64,000 nt of DNA from Serinibacter salmoneus (GTDB lineage Bacteria; Actinomycetota; Actinomycetes; Actinomycetales; Beutenbergiaceae). How positions within the stretch are numbered: position 1 is the stretch's first letter; each line of letters starts with the position of its first letter. Position numbers and translations under genes: made by a program. Of this stretch, positions 24,763-32,085 are shown in pieces. Location: NCBI RefSeq assembly GCF_002563925.1, contig NZ_PDJD01000001.1, forward strand, positions 434,001-498,000. The letters run 5' to 3'. Under the pieces are notes generated by a model. It saw nothing but the letters and a program-made list of their open reading frames with translations, was not told the origin of the DNA and searched no databases.

Positions 24763-25710
24763 ATGGAGCCATGCGAACGGGTTCGAGCACTCGGCGGTGC
24801 CGCGAGGTTCTCCGACATCGGTGCCTCGCGCCACCACCTCCGGGTCCTCGTGGAGGAGGGCCGCCTGGATCGCCCCGCGCGGGGGTGCTACGCGCTCCCG
24901 GGTGCCAGGCCTGAGGTGGTCGCGGCGATACGGGCGGGTGGTGTGGTCTCGTGTGTCTCGGCCCTGCGACTGATGGGCTTTGACGTCCCCGGGAGGGACA
25001 CGGGCCTGCACTGCTCCGTGCCACCTGGTCGGGGCTCGCGAGCCCGGGCCCACGTGCACCGGCTCCATCACGAGGACGTGACCGCTCTCGCCGGGACCCG
25101 CGTGGTCGGCGGCGTCCACGCCGCGGCCCGTGCCGCGACCTGTCTGCACTACGACGACGCGGTGGCGCTCCTCGACCACGTGTGCCGACCACGGCGTGGA
25201 CGCCCGCGCATCGCGCTGGCGCGGGTTCTTGCCCTGGTCGCCGCTCGCGAACCCGCACGCGCGCGGGCGCTGGCCATCGATGTCGACACCGCCAGCAGGA
25301 GCTTTCGCGAGACCGAGGTCCGCCTCGGCCTGCGCCGTGCGGGCCTGCGAGCGGCCACCGGCCTGGTGCTCCCGGGCGTGGGCGAGGTGGATCTCCTCGT
25401 CGAGGGTGTGGTCGTCGCCGAGATCGACGGATTCGCCTACCACTCCGAGCGGGCGGAGTACGTGCGTGATCGGCGGCGCGATCGCTCCGCCATCCACCTG
25501 GGTCACCCGACCCTGCGCTTCGCCTACGAGGACAGCACGGTCCCGCGCGTGCTCGGGTCCGTGCAGGGCGTTCTGGCGGCCAACCCCGAGCCCCTCCCGT
25601 TCGCGCCGCGCGTTCCAGCGGACGTGCGGGTGCAGGTTGCTGCGATCCGGGCCAGCGCACTGCGCGCCGAGAACCGGCGCTGTGCGCGCGGCCCCGCGAC
25701 GCAGCGATGA
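24763..25710 (+). CDS. Winged-helix (AbiEi-like) protein with DUF559/PD-(D/E)XK nuclease-like domain
   Basis: 315 residues. The N-terminal 80 residues resemble the AbiEi antitoxin-type winged helix (DIGASRHHLRVLVEEGRLDRPARGCYALPG). The C-terminal third (about 185-265) resembles DUF559/Vsr-like folds: FRETEVRLGLRRAGL, then GVGEVDLLVEGVVVAEIDG, giving an E...VD...E-I-D arrangement as in PD-(D/E)XK nucleases, then RRRDRSAIHLGHPTLRFAYED. No toxin gene (AbiEii) is next to it, so it is not a complete toxin-antitoxin pair. Such genes are patchily distributed and multi-copy in actinobacteria. It is framed by two palindromic elements in direct repeat, which suggests a mobile or duplicated cassette. 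Biochemical activity unknown. Confidence 0.8.
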   Translation: MEPCERVRALGGAARFSDIGASRHHLRVLVEEGRLDRPARGCYALPGARPEVVAAIRAGGVVSCVSALRLMGFDVPGRDTGLHCSVPPGRGSRARAHVHRLHHEDVTALAGTRVVGGVHAAARAATCLHYDDAVALLDHVCRPRRGRPRIALARVLALVAAREPARARALAIDVDTASRSFRETEVRLGLRRAGLRAATGLVLPGVGEVDLLVEGVVVAEIDGFAYHSERAEYVRDRRRDRSAIHLGHPTLRFAYEDSTVPRVLGSVQGVLAANPEPLPFAPRVPADVRVQVAAIRASALRAENRRCARGPATQR

Positions 25711-25748
25711 CGACGGGAGTCGCGAGCATCGGCCCGGTGCGCGCTGCG

Positions 25749-25895
25749 CTCGCGGAGGGCGGACCGCCTTCGCGCGCGGCGGGTGCGTGCGCGCTCCGGG
25801 CTGCCGCGTGGGCATCTGTGCAGGTCACGGCGATGACGCGGGTGGCCGGGCCTCACAGAACCGCCGCGCGCGAAGCCGATCCGCCGTGGGCGAAG
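25749..25895. repeat. 147-bp palindromic element, downstream copy
   Basis: Left arm CTCGCGGAGGGCGGACC (25749-25765) plus CTTCGCGCGCGGCGGGT (25768-25784) pairs with the right arm 25858-25895, two 18-base words 20 bases apart (GAACCGCCGCGCGCGAAG and GATCCGCCGTGGGCGAAG). The centre is 73 bases, as in the upstream copy, and both centres carry GCAGGTCA at the same offset (71 bases from the left edge). Stems are better conserved than loops. It begins 39 bases after the DUF559 gene stop. Confidence 0.78.
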
Positions 25896-25969
25896 GGAAC
25901 CCGGTCGGGGGTGTCGGGGGGTCGGGGTGGGGCTCTGAGGCGCGGGGGGCGACGGCGTAGGGTCGAGAC

Positions 25970-26578
25970 GTGAGCAGCACGAACCCCAGCAGGTGGGAGC
26001 AGATCGTCCAGGCGAACCCCGACCACTCCACCTGGTACATCGAGCGGTTCCGGCAGATGGCCCAGCAGGGCAAGGACCTGGACGGCGAGGCCCGGATGAT
26101 CGATGCGATGCTGCCGCGCGGCTCGCGCATCCTGGACGCCGGGTGCGGACCCGGCCGCGTGGGCGGCTCCCTCGCCCGCCGCGGTCACACGGTGGTGGGC
26201 GTGGACGTGGATCCCACCCTCATCGCGGCGGCCGAGGCCGACCACCCCGAGGTGACCTGGCTCGTGGGCGACATCAGCGAACTGGACCTGCCGGACCGCG
26301 GCATCTCCGAACCGTTCGATGCGATCGTCATGGCCGGGAATGTCATGACCTTCCTCGCCGAGGGCAGCGAGGCGCAGACCCTCGCCCGGTTGCGTGAGCA
26401 CCTTGCCGCGAGCGGCCGCCTCGTGGTCGGCTTCGGCGCCGGTCGCGGCTACGCCCTGGATGACTACGCAGCGCACGTGCGCGAGGCAGGGCTGCGCGAG
26501 GACCTGCGCCTGGGGACCTGGGACCTGCGGCCGTTCGGGCCCGAGTCGGACTTCCTGGTCTCGATCCTCACCCGGTAG
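25970..26578 (+). CDS. SAM-dependent methyltransferase (class I)
   Basis: 202 residues from a GTG. Rossmann-type methyltransferase with motif I ILDAGCGPGRVGGSLA (about residues 46-61), an acidic residue ending strand 2 (VVGVDVDP), and VGDISELDLP plus DAIVMAGNVMTFL as motifs II-IV. The N-terminus (WEQIVQANPDHSTWYIERF) is typical of small actinobacterial methyltransferases of unassigned substrate. No operon partner: the asparaginase gene is convergent with a small gap filled by a tandem repeat. Substrate unknown. Confidence 0.85.
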   Translation: MSSTNPSRWEQIVQANPDHSTWYIERFRQMAQQGKDLDGEARMIDAMLPRGSRILDAGCGPGRVGGSLARRGHTVVGVDVDPTLIAAAEADHPEVTWLVGDISELDLPDRGISEPFDAIVMAGNVMTFLAEGSEAQTLARLREHLAASGRLVVGFGAGRGYALDDYAAHVREAGLREDLRLGTWDLRPFGPESDFLVSILTR

Positions 26579-26587
26579 CGCGCGCCG

Positions 26588-26638
26588 CGGCGAGTGACGC
26601 GACGGCGCTACCCGACGGCGAGTGAGGCGACGGCGCTA
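26588..26638. repeat. 28-base tandem duplication at the asparaginase stop codon
   Basis: Two 23-base copies (26588-26610 and 26616-26638) of CGGCGAGTGACGCGACGG plus CGCTA differ at one base and are spaced 28 bases apart. The second copy includes the TAG stop (as CTA, 26636-26638) of the minus-strand asparaginase gene. Confidence 0.8.
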
Positions 26639-27661
26639 GACGACGGCGCGGACCCGTCCCACCACGGCGTCCCCGCCCGCGAGGTCGAGCCCGAGGTGGG
26701 CCTCCACCTCGTCCACGGCGGCGCGCTCCAGGGCACCGGCCTGCACCAGCAGCTCCAGCGCCACCAGGGAGGCCGGCCGCATCGAGCCGTCCAGCACCTT
26801 CACGGCCACCACGTGCCCGCTCGGGGCTGCCATCACGGTGACTCCCTCGGCACCCTTCTTGGCCACGGTGCCGAGCGACTCGATCACGATCGTGTTCTCC
26901 CGGCCGGAGCCGTCGATGGTCCACGGGAAGCGGCGCACCGCGTCCATGCCGCGCGCCGCGCCCGCCAGCAGCGGGTCGTCGGAGGTGAGCGACGCCGTCG
27001 CCGCCCACCGCGTGGCCCGCGCGAGGCCGTGCAGTGAGATCGCGTGCACGGGGGCGCCGCAGCCGTCCACACCCGAGGCCGCCACGTGCTCCTGGGCAGC
27101 GGCCTGCAGGGCCTGGACGATCGCGACCTGCAGCGGGTGCTGCGGATCGAGGTAGGTGCCGATCGGCCAGCCCTGCGCCACGCAGGCGCGCAGCATCGCG
27201 GCGTGCTTGCCCGAGCAGTTCATGAGCACCCGGGCCGGGACGCCACCGGCGGCGGCGTAGGCCGAGCGGGACCGGCCGTCGCCGGGCCATGCGGGCGGGC
27301 ACTGCAGGTCGTCCACCTCCAGGCCCACCTCGGTGAGCATCCGCTCCACCATCGCCTCGTGCCGCGGTGTGCCGCCGTGGGAGGCGATGGCCAGACCGGC
27401 CGCCTCGTCGCGGGCATCGGCGCCGAGGGACTGGGCCACGGCGCCCTGCACCGGCTTGATGGTGGAGCGGGGGAAGATCGGTGCCGCCACGTCCCCGAGC
27501 GAGCGCGCGACGGCGCCGTCGGGGTCGAGCAGGATCGCGGCGCCCAGGTGCCGGGACTCCACGAATCCGGAGCGTTCCACCACGGCGAGTTCGACGGCGT
27601 CGGCGGGCGCAATGGTCTGCGTGGCGCTGGCGGTGGCGGAGGGCGCGGGGGAGTGGCTCAC
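26636..27661 (-). CDS. Asparaginase (type II-like, AnsA/thermolabile family)
   Basis: 341 residues from a GTG. The sequence matches the asparaginase family with signature FVESRHLGAAILLDPDG near the N-terminus, IFPRSTIKPVQG (nucleophile Thr/Ser region), ASHGGTPRHEAM, LMNCSGKHAAML and GCGAPVHAISL. This family is distinct from the classical EcA-II/EcA-I folds and hydrolyses asparagine to aspartate. There is no signal peptide, so it is cytoplasmic. It follows the LysE-type exporter gene in the same direction with a 49-base gap. Its stop lies inside a tandem duplication. Confidence 0.88.
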   Translation of the reverse strand: MSHSPAPSATASATQTIAPADAVELAVVERSGFVESRHLGAAILLDPDGAVARSLGDVAAPIFPRSTIKPVQGAVAQSLGADARDEAAGLAIASHGGTPRHEAMVERMLTEVGLEVDDLQCPPAWPGDGRSRSAYAAAGGVPARVLMNCSGKHAAMLRACVAQGWPIGTYLDPQHPLQVAIVQALQAAAQEHVAASGVDGCGAPVHAISLHGLARATRWAATASLTSDDPLLAGAARGMDAVRRFPWTIDGSGRENTIVIESLGTVAKKGAEGVTVMAAPSGHVVAVKVLDGSMRPASLVALELLVQAGALERAAVDEVEAHLGLDLAGGDAVVGRVRAVV

Positions 27662-27710
27662 GCCGGGCCACGCTACCGGCCCGGAGCGGGAGTGGAGGCC
27701 AGGCCGGGCG

Positions 27711-28343
27711 CTACGTCTTGGATCCGCTGAGCGCGAGCGCCCCGCCCAGGCCGATCATCATGGTGCCGCCCGTCGCGCCCATCGCCGAGACCCGGCGCGG
27801 GGACCGAGCGAACCAGGTGCGCGCCGTCCCGGCCGCCAGCGCCCACGCGCCGTCGCACACGACGCCGATCGCCTGGAAGATCAGCCCCAGCACCAGCAAC
27901 TGGGCCCAGACCGGCCCGGCGGCGGGGTCCACGAACTGCGGCAGGACGGCCACGAAGAATGCGATCGTCTTCGGGTTGGTCACCCCGACCACGAACGCCT
28001 GGCGCAGCAGCGCTGCGGAGGTCGCGGGGGTGCGGGTGGCTCCTGGCAAGTGAGCGTCGCGGTGCCGGATCGCCTGGATGCCCAGCCAGATCAGGTATGC
28101 GGCACCGACGAGTTTCACCGCCGTCAGCGCCGTGACGGATGCGGCGACGACCGCCCCCACGCCGAAGGCCACCGCGAGGATCGCGGGCAGTGCCCCGAGG
28201 GCGTTCCCGAGCACGCTCAGCACCCCCGCGCGCCGACCGTAGGCGATCGAGCGACCGACGATGAACAGCACGCTCGGCCCGGGGATCAGGATGAGCACCA
28301 CGGAGGCGAGCACGAAGGTCAGCAGGGTGTCCACGGGGACCAT
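27711..28343 (-). CDS. LysE/RhtB-family amino-acid exporter
   Basis: 210 residues with about six membrane helices. The opening LASVVLILIPGPSVLFIVGR carries the PGP motif of the LysE/RhtB family; VTNPKTIAFFVAVLPQFVDP in the middle is equally typical. Proteins of this family export amino acids or related metabolites across the plasma membrane. Substrate cannot be predicted. It lies 45 bases after the peroxidase gene and before the asparaginase gene, all on the minus strand. Confidence 0.92.
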   Translation of the reverse strand: MVPVDTLLTFVLASVVLILIPGPSVLFIVGRSIAYGRRAGVLSVLGNALGALPAILAVAFGVGAVVAASVTALTAVKLVGAAYLIWLGIQAIRHRDAHLPGATRTPATSAALLRQAFVVGVTNPKTIAFFVAVLPQFVDPAAGPVWAQLLVLGLIFQAIGVVCDGAWALAAGTARTWFARSPRRVSAMGATGGTMMIGLGGALALSGSKT

Positions 28344-28388
28344 GGCAGCAGGGTACGCCCAGCGGCGAGGGCGCCCCGGAGCCGTTCC

Positions 28389-29636
28389 TCAGAAGAGGGT
28401 CTCGCCGATGTAGCCGCCCTCGCGGCACCCGGGCGGGATCGCGAACACGGCGGAACCGATCGGCGTCGTCCACTGGTTCAGCAGGTCCAGCTCGTCGAGG
28501 CGCTGCTGCACGGGCACGAACTGCGCCACCGGGTCGGCCTGGTACGTGGTGAAGATCAACCCGGAGCGCGAGGTCTCACCCGGGCCCGGGGTCTCGTCGT
28601 AGTTGTACCCGCGCCGGTAGAAGCGCTGGGAGGTGTCAGCCGATCGTGCCCGCCGGATGTGCGCCTCCGCGGCGATCACCGGGAACCCGAGCGGGCCGAC
28701 CGCCTCGAAGTCCGGCTCGTCGTGCTCGGCGACTCCGGTCAGCGGCGCCCCGGTCTCCAGGGTGCGGCCCACCGATTCCTCCCGGCCCTCGCGGGCGAGG
28801 TCATCCCAGGTCTCCATGTCCATCGCGATCCGCCGGATCACCAGTGACGTCCCGCCCGCGAGCGGCCCGTCGGCGATCCACACCAGGTCGGCGAAGTCCT
28901 CCGTGCCGGGGACCAGATTCACGGTGCCGTCCACCTGGCCGAACAGATTGCGCATGGTGCTGCCCTGCGGCCGGCTGCCGTAGGCGTGCCGGAAACCGTG
29001 CTGCTGCCACCGCTGGGTGGCGAAGGAGCGGGCGCTCTTGAGCAGCGAGCGGGTGGCGTGCGCGATCGTGACGGGGTCGTCCGAGGCGACCTCGATGAGC
29101 AGGTCGCCGTCGCTCCACTCCGCCCGCAGCGCGTCGATCCCGAACGCGGGCAGCGGCGCCAGCCAGGCGGGCGATGCCGCCCCGGCACGTTCGAGCAGGC
29201 CGGGCCCGAACCCGAAGGTGATCGTGAGCCGCGAGGGGTTCTGCGCGAGTTCGGGCTCCATGTCCGCCAGCGCGCCCCGCCCCTGGGTGAGCCGCTCGGC
29301 GTCCGAGGTCAGCAGGCGCATGAGACGGCCCAGTGCCTCGGCATCCACGCCCTCGTGCAGGTCCAGGGCGAGGTAGGTGGAGTGGGCCTGTGGGCTGACG
29401 CTCACCCCGGCCTGGTGCGCACCGTAGAAGGGGACGACGGCGGAACCTCGCAGTCCCGCCGTGTCCTGCGTGGGCTCGGCCGGGCCGGAGCCGGTGGTGT
29501 CGGCGGGCTTGGCAGGACTGGCAATGGCGTCGGCGCCGAGGGCGATGGCTGCGCCCCAGCCGGCGGCGGCTCCCCCGAGGAGGAACCGCCGACGGCTGGG
29601 ACCCCGCCGTGCATCGTGGTCAGCGGGGTAGGACAT
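28389..29636 (-). CDS. efeB: Tat-exported Dyp-type peroxidase (EfeB/DtpA-like)
   Basis: 415 residues. A twin-arginine signal (RRRFLLGGAAAG, about residues 15-26) directs the folded haem enzyme out of the cytoplasm. The dye-decolourising peroxidase domain has the GXXDG motif (FGQVDG) with the distal Asp, the proximal haem His region (EAHIRRAR) and FTTYQADPVAQFVPVQ, PIGSAVFAIPPG near the end. EfeB proteins act with EfeUO in iron uptake, but no efeU or efeO is here; instead PCuC and CopC genes precede it with ATGA overlaps. That linkage resembles the Streptomyces DtpA copper-trafficking locus, so a role in periplasmic copper/haem chemistry is likely (inference). Confidence 0.93.
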   Translation of the reverse strand: MSYPADHDARRGPSRRRFLLGGAAAGWGAAIALGADAIASPAKPADTTGSGPAEPTQDTAGLRGSAVVPFYGAHQAGVSVSPQAHSTYLALDLHEGVDAEALGRLMRLLTSDAERLTQGRGALADMEPELAQNPSRLTITFGFGPGLLERAGAASPAWLAPLPAFGIDALRAEWSDGDLLIEVASDDPVTIAHATRSLLKSARSFATQRWQQHGFRHAYGSRPQGSTMRNLFGQVDGTVNLVPGTEDFADLVWIADGPLAGGTSLVIRRIAMDMETWDDLAREGREESVGRTLETGAPLTGVAEHDEPDFEAVGPLGFPVIAAEAHIRRARSADTSQRFYRRGYNYDETPGPGETSRSGLIFTTYQADPVAQFVPVQQRLDELDLLNQWTTPIGSAVFAIPPGCREGGYIGETLF

Positions 29637-30253
29637 CAGTGGTCGTGGTCGCTGTGGTCGTCGCCGTCCTCGTGGTCATGGTCCATGTCCATGTCCTCAC
29701 CGGCGTACTCCTCATCGGCGCCGGTGAACTCCCGGGCAGAGGTCACGAAGGTGACGGTGGAGCCGTCCTGCAGCTCCAGGGTCACCTCGACCTCGTCACC
29801 GGGAAGGATCGGCTCCGTCAGGCCCATGAACATCAGGTGGTTGCCGCCCGGCTCGAGGAGGAGCTCCCCACCGGCCGGGATGGTGAACCCCTCGACCTGC
29901 TGCATCATCATGCTGTCCTCGCTCATGACGGTCTCGTGCAGCTCCATGGTGGTGGCGGCCGGGGAGGAGACCCCGATCACCTGGAGGTCGGCGTCCGTGG
30001 GGTTCACCAGGGTGCCGAACGCCGCCGTCATGCCCGTCTCGGCCGCCTTGGTCCAGGCGTCCTGGAAGGTCAGGGTGGCGTCCGTCGCCTCACCGGCGTC
30101 ATCGGTGGACTCGGTGGGCTGCGCGGACTCGGTGGTCTCGGTCGCCTCGGCGCCGTCGGCACTGGACTCGCCGGAGGAGCAGGCGGCGAGGGTCAGTGCC
30201 AGCAGGGCGGCGCCGGCTGTGGCGGTCACGTGGCGGGTGCGAAGGAGGGTCAT
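29636..30253 (-). CDS. pcuC: PCuC-type periplasmic copper chaperone, lipoprotein
   Basis: 205 residues. Lipobox LAAC follows a signal peptide, so it is a surface lipoprotein. After a Thr/Glu/Ser linker comes a PCu(A)C cupredoxin-like domain with the copper ligands: MELHETVM, then MQQVEGFTIPAGG and NHLMFMGL (the H(M)X10MX21HXM-type pattern). The C-terminus is an extra acidic, His-rich tail (MDMDHDHEDGDDHSDHDH) that should bind additional metal. PCuC proteins deliver Cu(I) to oxidase CuA/CuB centres or other cuproenzymes. Translationally coupled on both sides (CopC upstream, Dyp peroxidase downstream). Confidence 0.93.
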   Translation of the reverse strand: MTLLRTRHVTATAGAALLALTLAACSSGESSADGAEATETTESAQPTESTDDAGEATDATLTFQDAWTKAAETGMTAAFGTLVNPTDADLQVIGVSSPAATTMELHETVMSEDSMMMQQVEGFTIPAGGELLLEPGGNHLMFMGLTEPILPGDEVEVTLELQDGSTVTFVTSAREFTGADEEYAGEDMDMDHDHEDGDDHSDHDH

Positions 30254-30909
30254 GTCGTCTCGATTCGGGTTGTGCGGTGGCGGATGCGCCGGACCGCGAG
30301 GATGAGGGCAAGGGCACCGAGGCCCGCGAGTGCACCGCCGCCGCCGACCACGAGGGTGCGTGCGAGGGGCGGGAGCGGGCCGATGGTGCCCGTGGCCGCC
30401 TGGGTGGCAGCCGCGTCGGAACGGTCGTCGGACTGGTCGTCGTCGTGGTCGCCGGAGGGTGGGGGGTTTGCTGTTGCCTGACCAGAGGCCTCCGCCGGGC
30501 CCGTGTCGGGCTGCGCCGTCGGCCGATCGCCGACGTCACCCACGGAGAAGGGGACGACGCCCGAGACCGGGTGTCCGTCGGAGGAGACGATGCGCCAGCG
30601 CACGTCGTAGAAGCCGTCCTCCAGGTCTGCGACCTCGACCCTGACATCGGGGCCGGCGATCGTGATCGCACCGGCGTGATCGGCGCCGTCGAGGTCGGTG
30701 ACCATGACCGTGGTCCCGATGTCCAGGGCGTCCCCGGACATCGTGAGGACCACCTCGGCCGGCGGCGTCGGGAGTGCTTCCCCGGCGGCCGGAGTGGAGG
30801 CGATGAGCTGGTCGTGGGCAAGGCCGGCGGGGGCGAGCACGAGCGAGGCCGCGGCGAGGACGCCGAGGCCGAGGGTCGTGCGCACCGCCCGCCACAGGCG
30901 TGCGGGCAT
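30250..30909 (-). CDS. copC: CopC-domain copper-binding protein, membrane-anchored
   Basis: 219 residues from the ATG at 30909; the longer open frame upstream overlaps the next gene and is not used. A signal peptide ends in GLAHDQ, giving a mature N-terminal His (His after AxA), a known Cu(II) ligand in CopC. The CopC/YcnJ-type beta domain spans about 32-130 (STPAAGEALPTPPAEVVLTM, VRWRIVSSDGHPVSG with the second His). A Pro/Asp linker and one C-terminal membrane helix (TLVVGGGGALAGLGALALIL) follow. It holds copper at the outer face of the membrane. Second gene of the copper operon. Confidence 0.9.
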   Translation of the reverse strand: MPARLWRAVRTTLGLGVLAAASLVLAPAGLAHDQLIASTPAAGEALPTPPAEVVLTMSGDALDIGTTVMVTDLDGADHAGAITIAGPDVRVEVADLEDGFYDVRWRIVSSDGHPVSGVVPFSVGDVGDRPTAQPDTGPAEASGQATANPPPSGDHDDDQSDDRSDAAATQAATGTIGPLPPLARTLVVGGGGALAGLGALALILAVRRIRHRTTRIETT

Positions 30910-30947
30910 GGCTGCTTCTCTCGGGAGGACGCCCGGAGGGCGTGAGG

Positions 30948-31568
30948 TCAGGCGGTCAGCAGCACAGCGGGTGGACCACGGCCCGGGCGCGTGCGCACGA
31001 GTAGCGCACCGGTCAGCATCACGGGCGGCGCCGTGGGGATCGTGGCGCCGGCGTCGGGGGTCACGGGCCGCCAGGCCCGCAGCAGGCGGAGGACGGCGAA
31101 GGGCCGGGTCAGGCGGGCAGCGGTGCGCAGGAGCACCTCGCCGTGGTGCAGGGCCGCCGCGGTGATGCAGGCGGCCGCGACGTGTGCCAGCAGCATCGGC
31201 GCACTGGACTCGACCTGGTGAGCGGTGTGGGAGGCGCCCGCAGCATCGAGTGCCGCGCGGATGCCCGCCGCGGTGTGGGCCGCGTGTCCCGACGGGGTCT
31301 GCTGGGCGGCGGACGGGCTCGCGGTGCCGAGGGAGAAGGTGAGGTGGAAGAGGCCCTGGGCGGCGCTCGCGGCGAGCATCGCCGGTACCAGGCGGGGGCG
31401 GGGCCCGATGAGCGCCGAGGCCAGCACCCATGTCAGCAGCAGTGGCAGAACGACACCGAGGGGGCTCGCCATGCTGCCGCCCGCGAGAACGTGGGCGGTG
31501 AGTGCGACGAGGACAGCGAACGCGGCGACCGCGAGGCCGCGCAGTATCCGCACACCGTCCATCGACAC
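30948..31568 (-). CDS. Membrane protein of unknown function heading the copper operon
   Basis: 206 residues from a GTG at 31568 (an ATG two codons inside, 31562, is equally possible; no clear ribosome site). Four or so membrane helices: LAVAAFAVLVALTAHVLAG, VVLPLLLTWVLASALIG, ARLVPAMLAASAAQGLFH-type and MLLAHVAAACITAAAL. A His-rich loop between helices (GHAAHTAAG, ASHTAHQ, ALHHGE) could bind metal. I do not recognise the family; its place ahead of copC suggests a role in copper handling. 38 bases separate it from copC. Confidence 0.8.
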   Translation of the reverse strand: MSMDGVRILRGLAVAAFAVLVALTAHVLAGGSMASPLGVVLPLLLTWVLASALIGPRPRLVPAMLAASAAQGLFHLTFSLGTASPSAAQQTPSGHAAHTAAGIRAALDAAGASHTAHQVESSAPMLLAHVAAACITAAALHHGEVLLRTAARLTRPFAVLRLLRAWRPVTPDAGATIPTAPPVMLTGALLVRTRPGRGPPAVLLTA

Positions 31569-31629
31569 AGTCTGTCAGGTCCGGGCCTTGCCCGGCACCC
31601 ACGCCCGCCGGTCGGGATGCGGGCGGGGC

Positions 31630-32040
31630 TCAGGGAGCCAGGAGGGTGTCCACGTGGGCGGACAGAGCGGTGTGCGCCTGCGCGGCGAGTCCGTAGTAGG
31701 CCCATCGGCCGCGTTGCTCCCGGGTGAGGATCCCGGCGTCCACCAGCACCTTGAGGTGGTGGGAGACGGTGGGTTGCGCGAGGCCGATCGGCTCGGTGAG
31801 ATCGCAGACACAGGCCTCGCCGGCGCTCGCGCTCGCCACCAGGGAGACCAGCCGAAGGCGCGTGGGATCGGCGAGGGCCTTGAAGACGGTGGCGAGTTCG
31901 GCAGCGTGAGCCGCGGGCATCGCAGTCGTGGTGCCGCAGCAGGAGGGGGCGCTCCCCGATGTGGCGGCTGCGACGGTGGTGCCTGCCTCGCGGCTCGGTG
32001 CGGCGGTCATCCCGCCATCTTGCCACGTATCGACGGTCAT
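31630..32040 (-). CDS. arsR: ArsR/SmtB-family metalloid-responsive repressor
   Basis: 136 residues from the ATG at 32040; an ATG at 32010 (residue 11) is an alternative. Winged helix with VFKALADPTRLRLVSLV and the recognition helix LAQPTVSHHLKVLVDAGIL. Candidate As(III)/Sb(III) ligands: ACVCDL (Cys77, Cys79) and an N-terminal Cys34-Cys35 pair, an arrangement like Corynebacterium glutamicum ArsR, where an N-terminal Cys pair works with a Cys of the other subunit. It is divergent from the flavoprotein gene and should repress both from the shared region. No ArsB/Acr3 pump or ArsC reductase is nearby. Confidence 0.9.
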   Translation of the reverse strand: MTVDTWQDGGMTAAPSREAGTTVAAATSGSAPSCCGTTTAMPAAHAAELATVFKALADPTRLRLVSLVASASAGEACVCDLTEPIGLAQPTVSHHLKVLVDAGILTREQRGRWAYYGLAAQAHTALSAHVDTLLAP

Positions 32041-32042
32041 GG

Positions 32043-32073
32043 ATATAGTGATCGAATTGATGTACGTCTATAT
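32043..32073. promoter_or_regulatory. Candidate ArsR operator between arsR and the flavoprotein gene
   Basis: ATATAG (32043-32048) and CTATAT (32068-32073) are inverted copies framing an AT-rich core (TGATCGAATTGATG), the only AT-rich stretch in the area. Only 45 bases separate the two start codons, so a protein bound here would cover both promoters. Matches the general form of ArsR/SmtB operators. Confidence 0.55.
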
Positions 32074-32085
32074 GAGGAGCGTGTG

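Noticed and set aside
24763-25710. Type IV toxin-antitoxin pair (AbiEi/AbiEii)
   Set aside because: Only the antitoxin-like winged helix is present; no nucleotidyltransferase toxin is adjacent and the C-terminus is nuclease-like.
28389-29636. EfeUOB iron uptake operon
   Set aside because: Only the peroxidase is present; neighbours are copper proteins, with no EfeU permease or EfeO.
31225-32085. N-terminal extension of the flavoprotein gene
   Set aside because: The open frame is antisense to arsR; the ribosome site GAGGAG and the FAD motif support the ATG at 32086.
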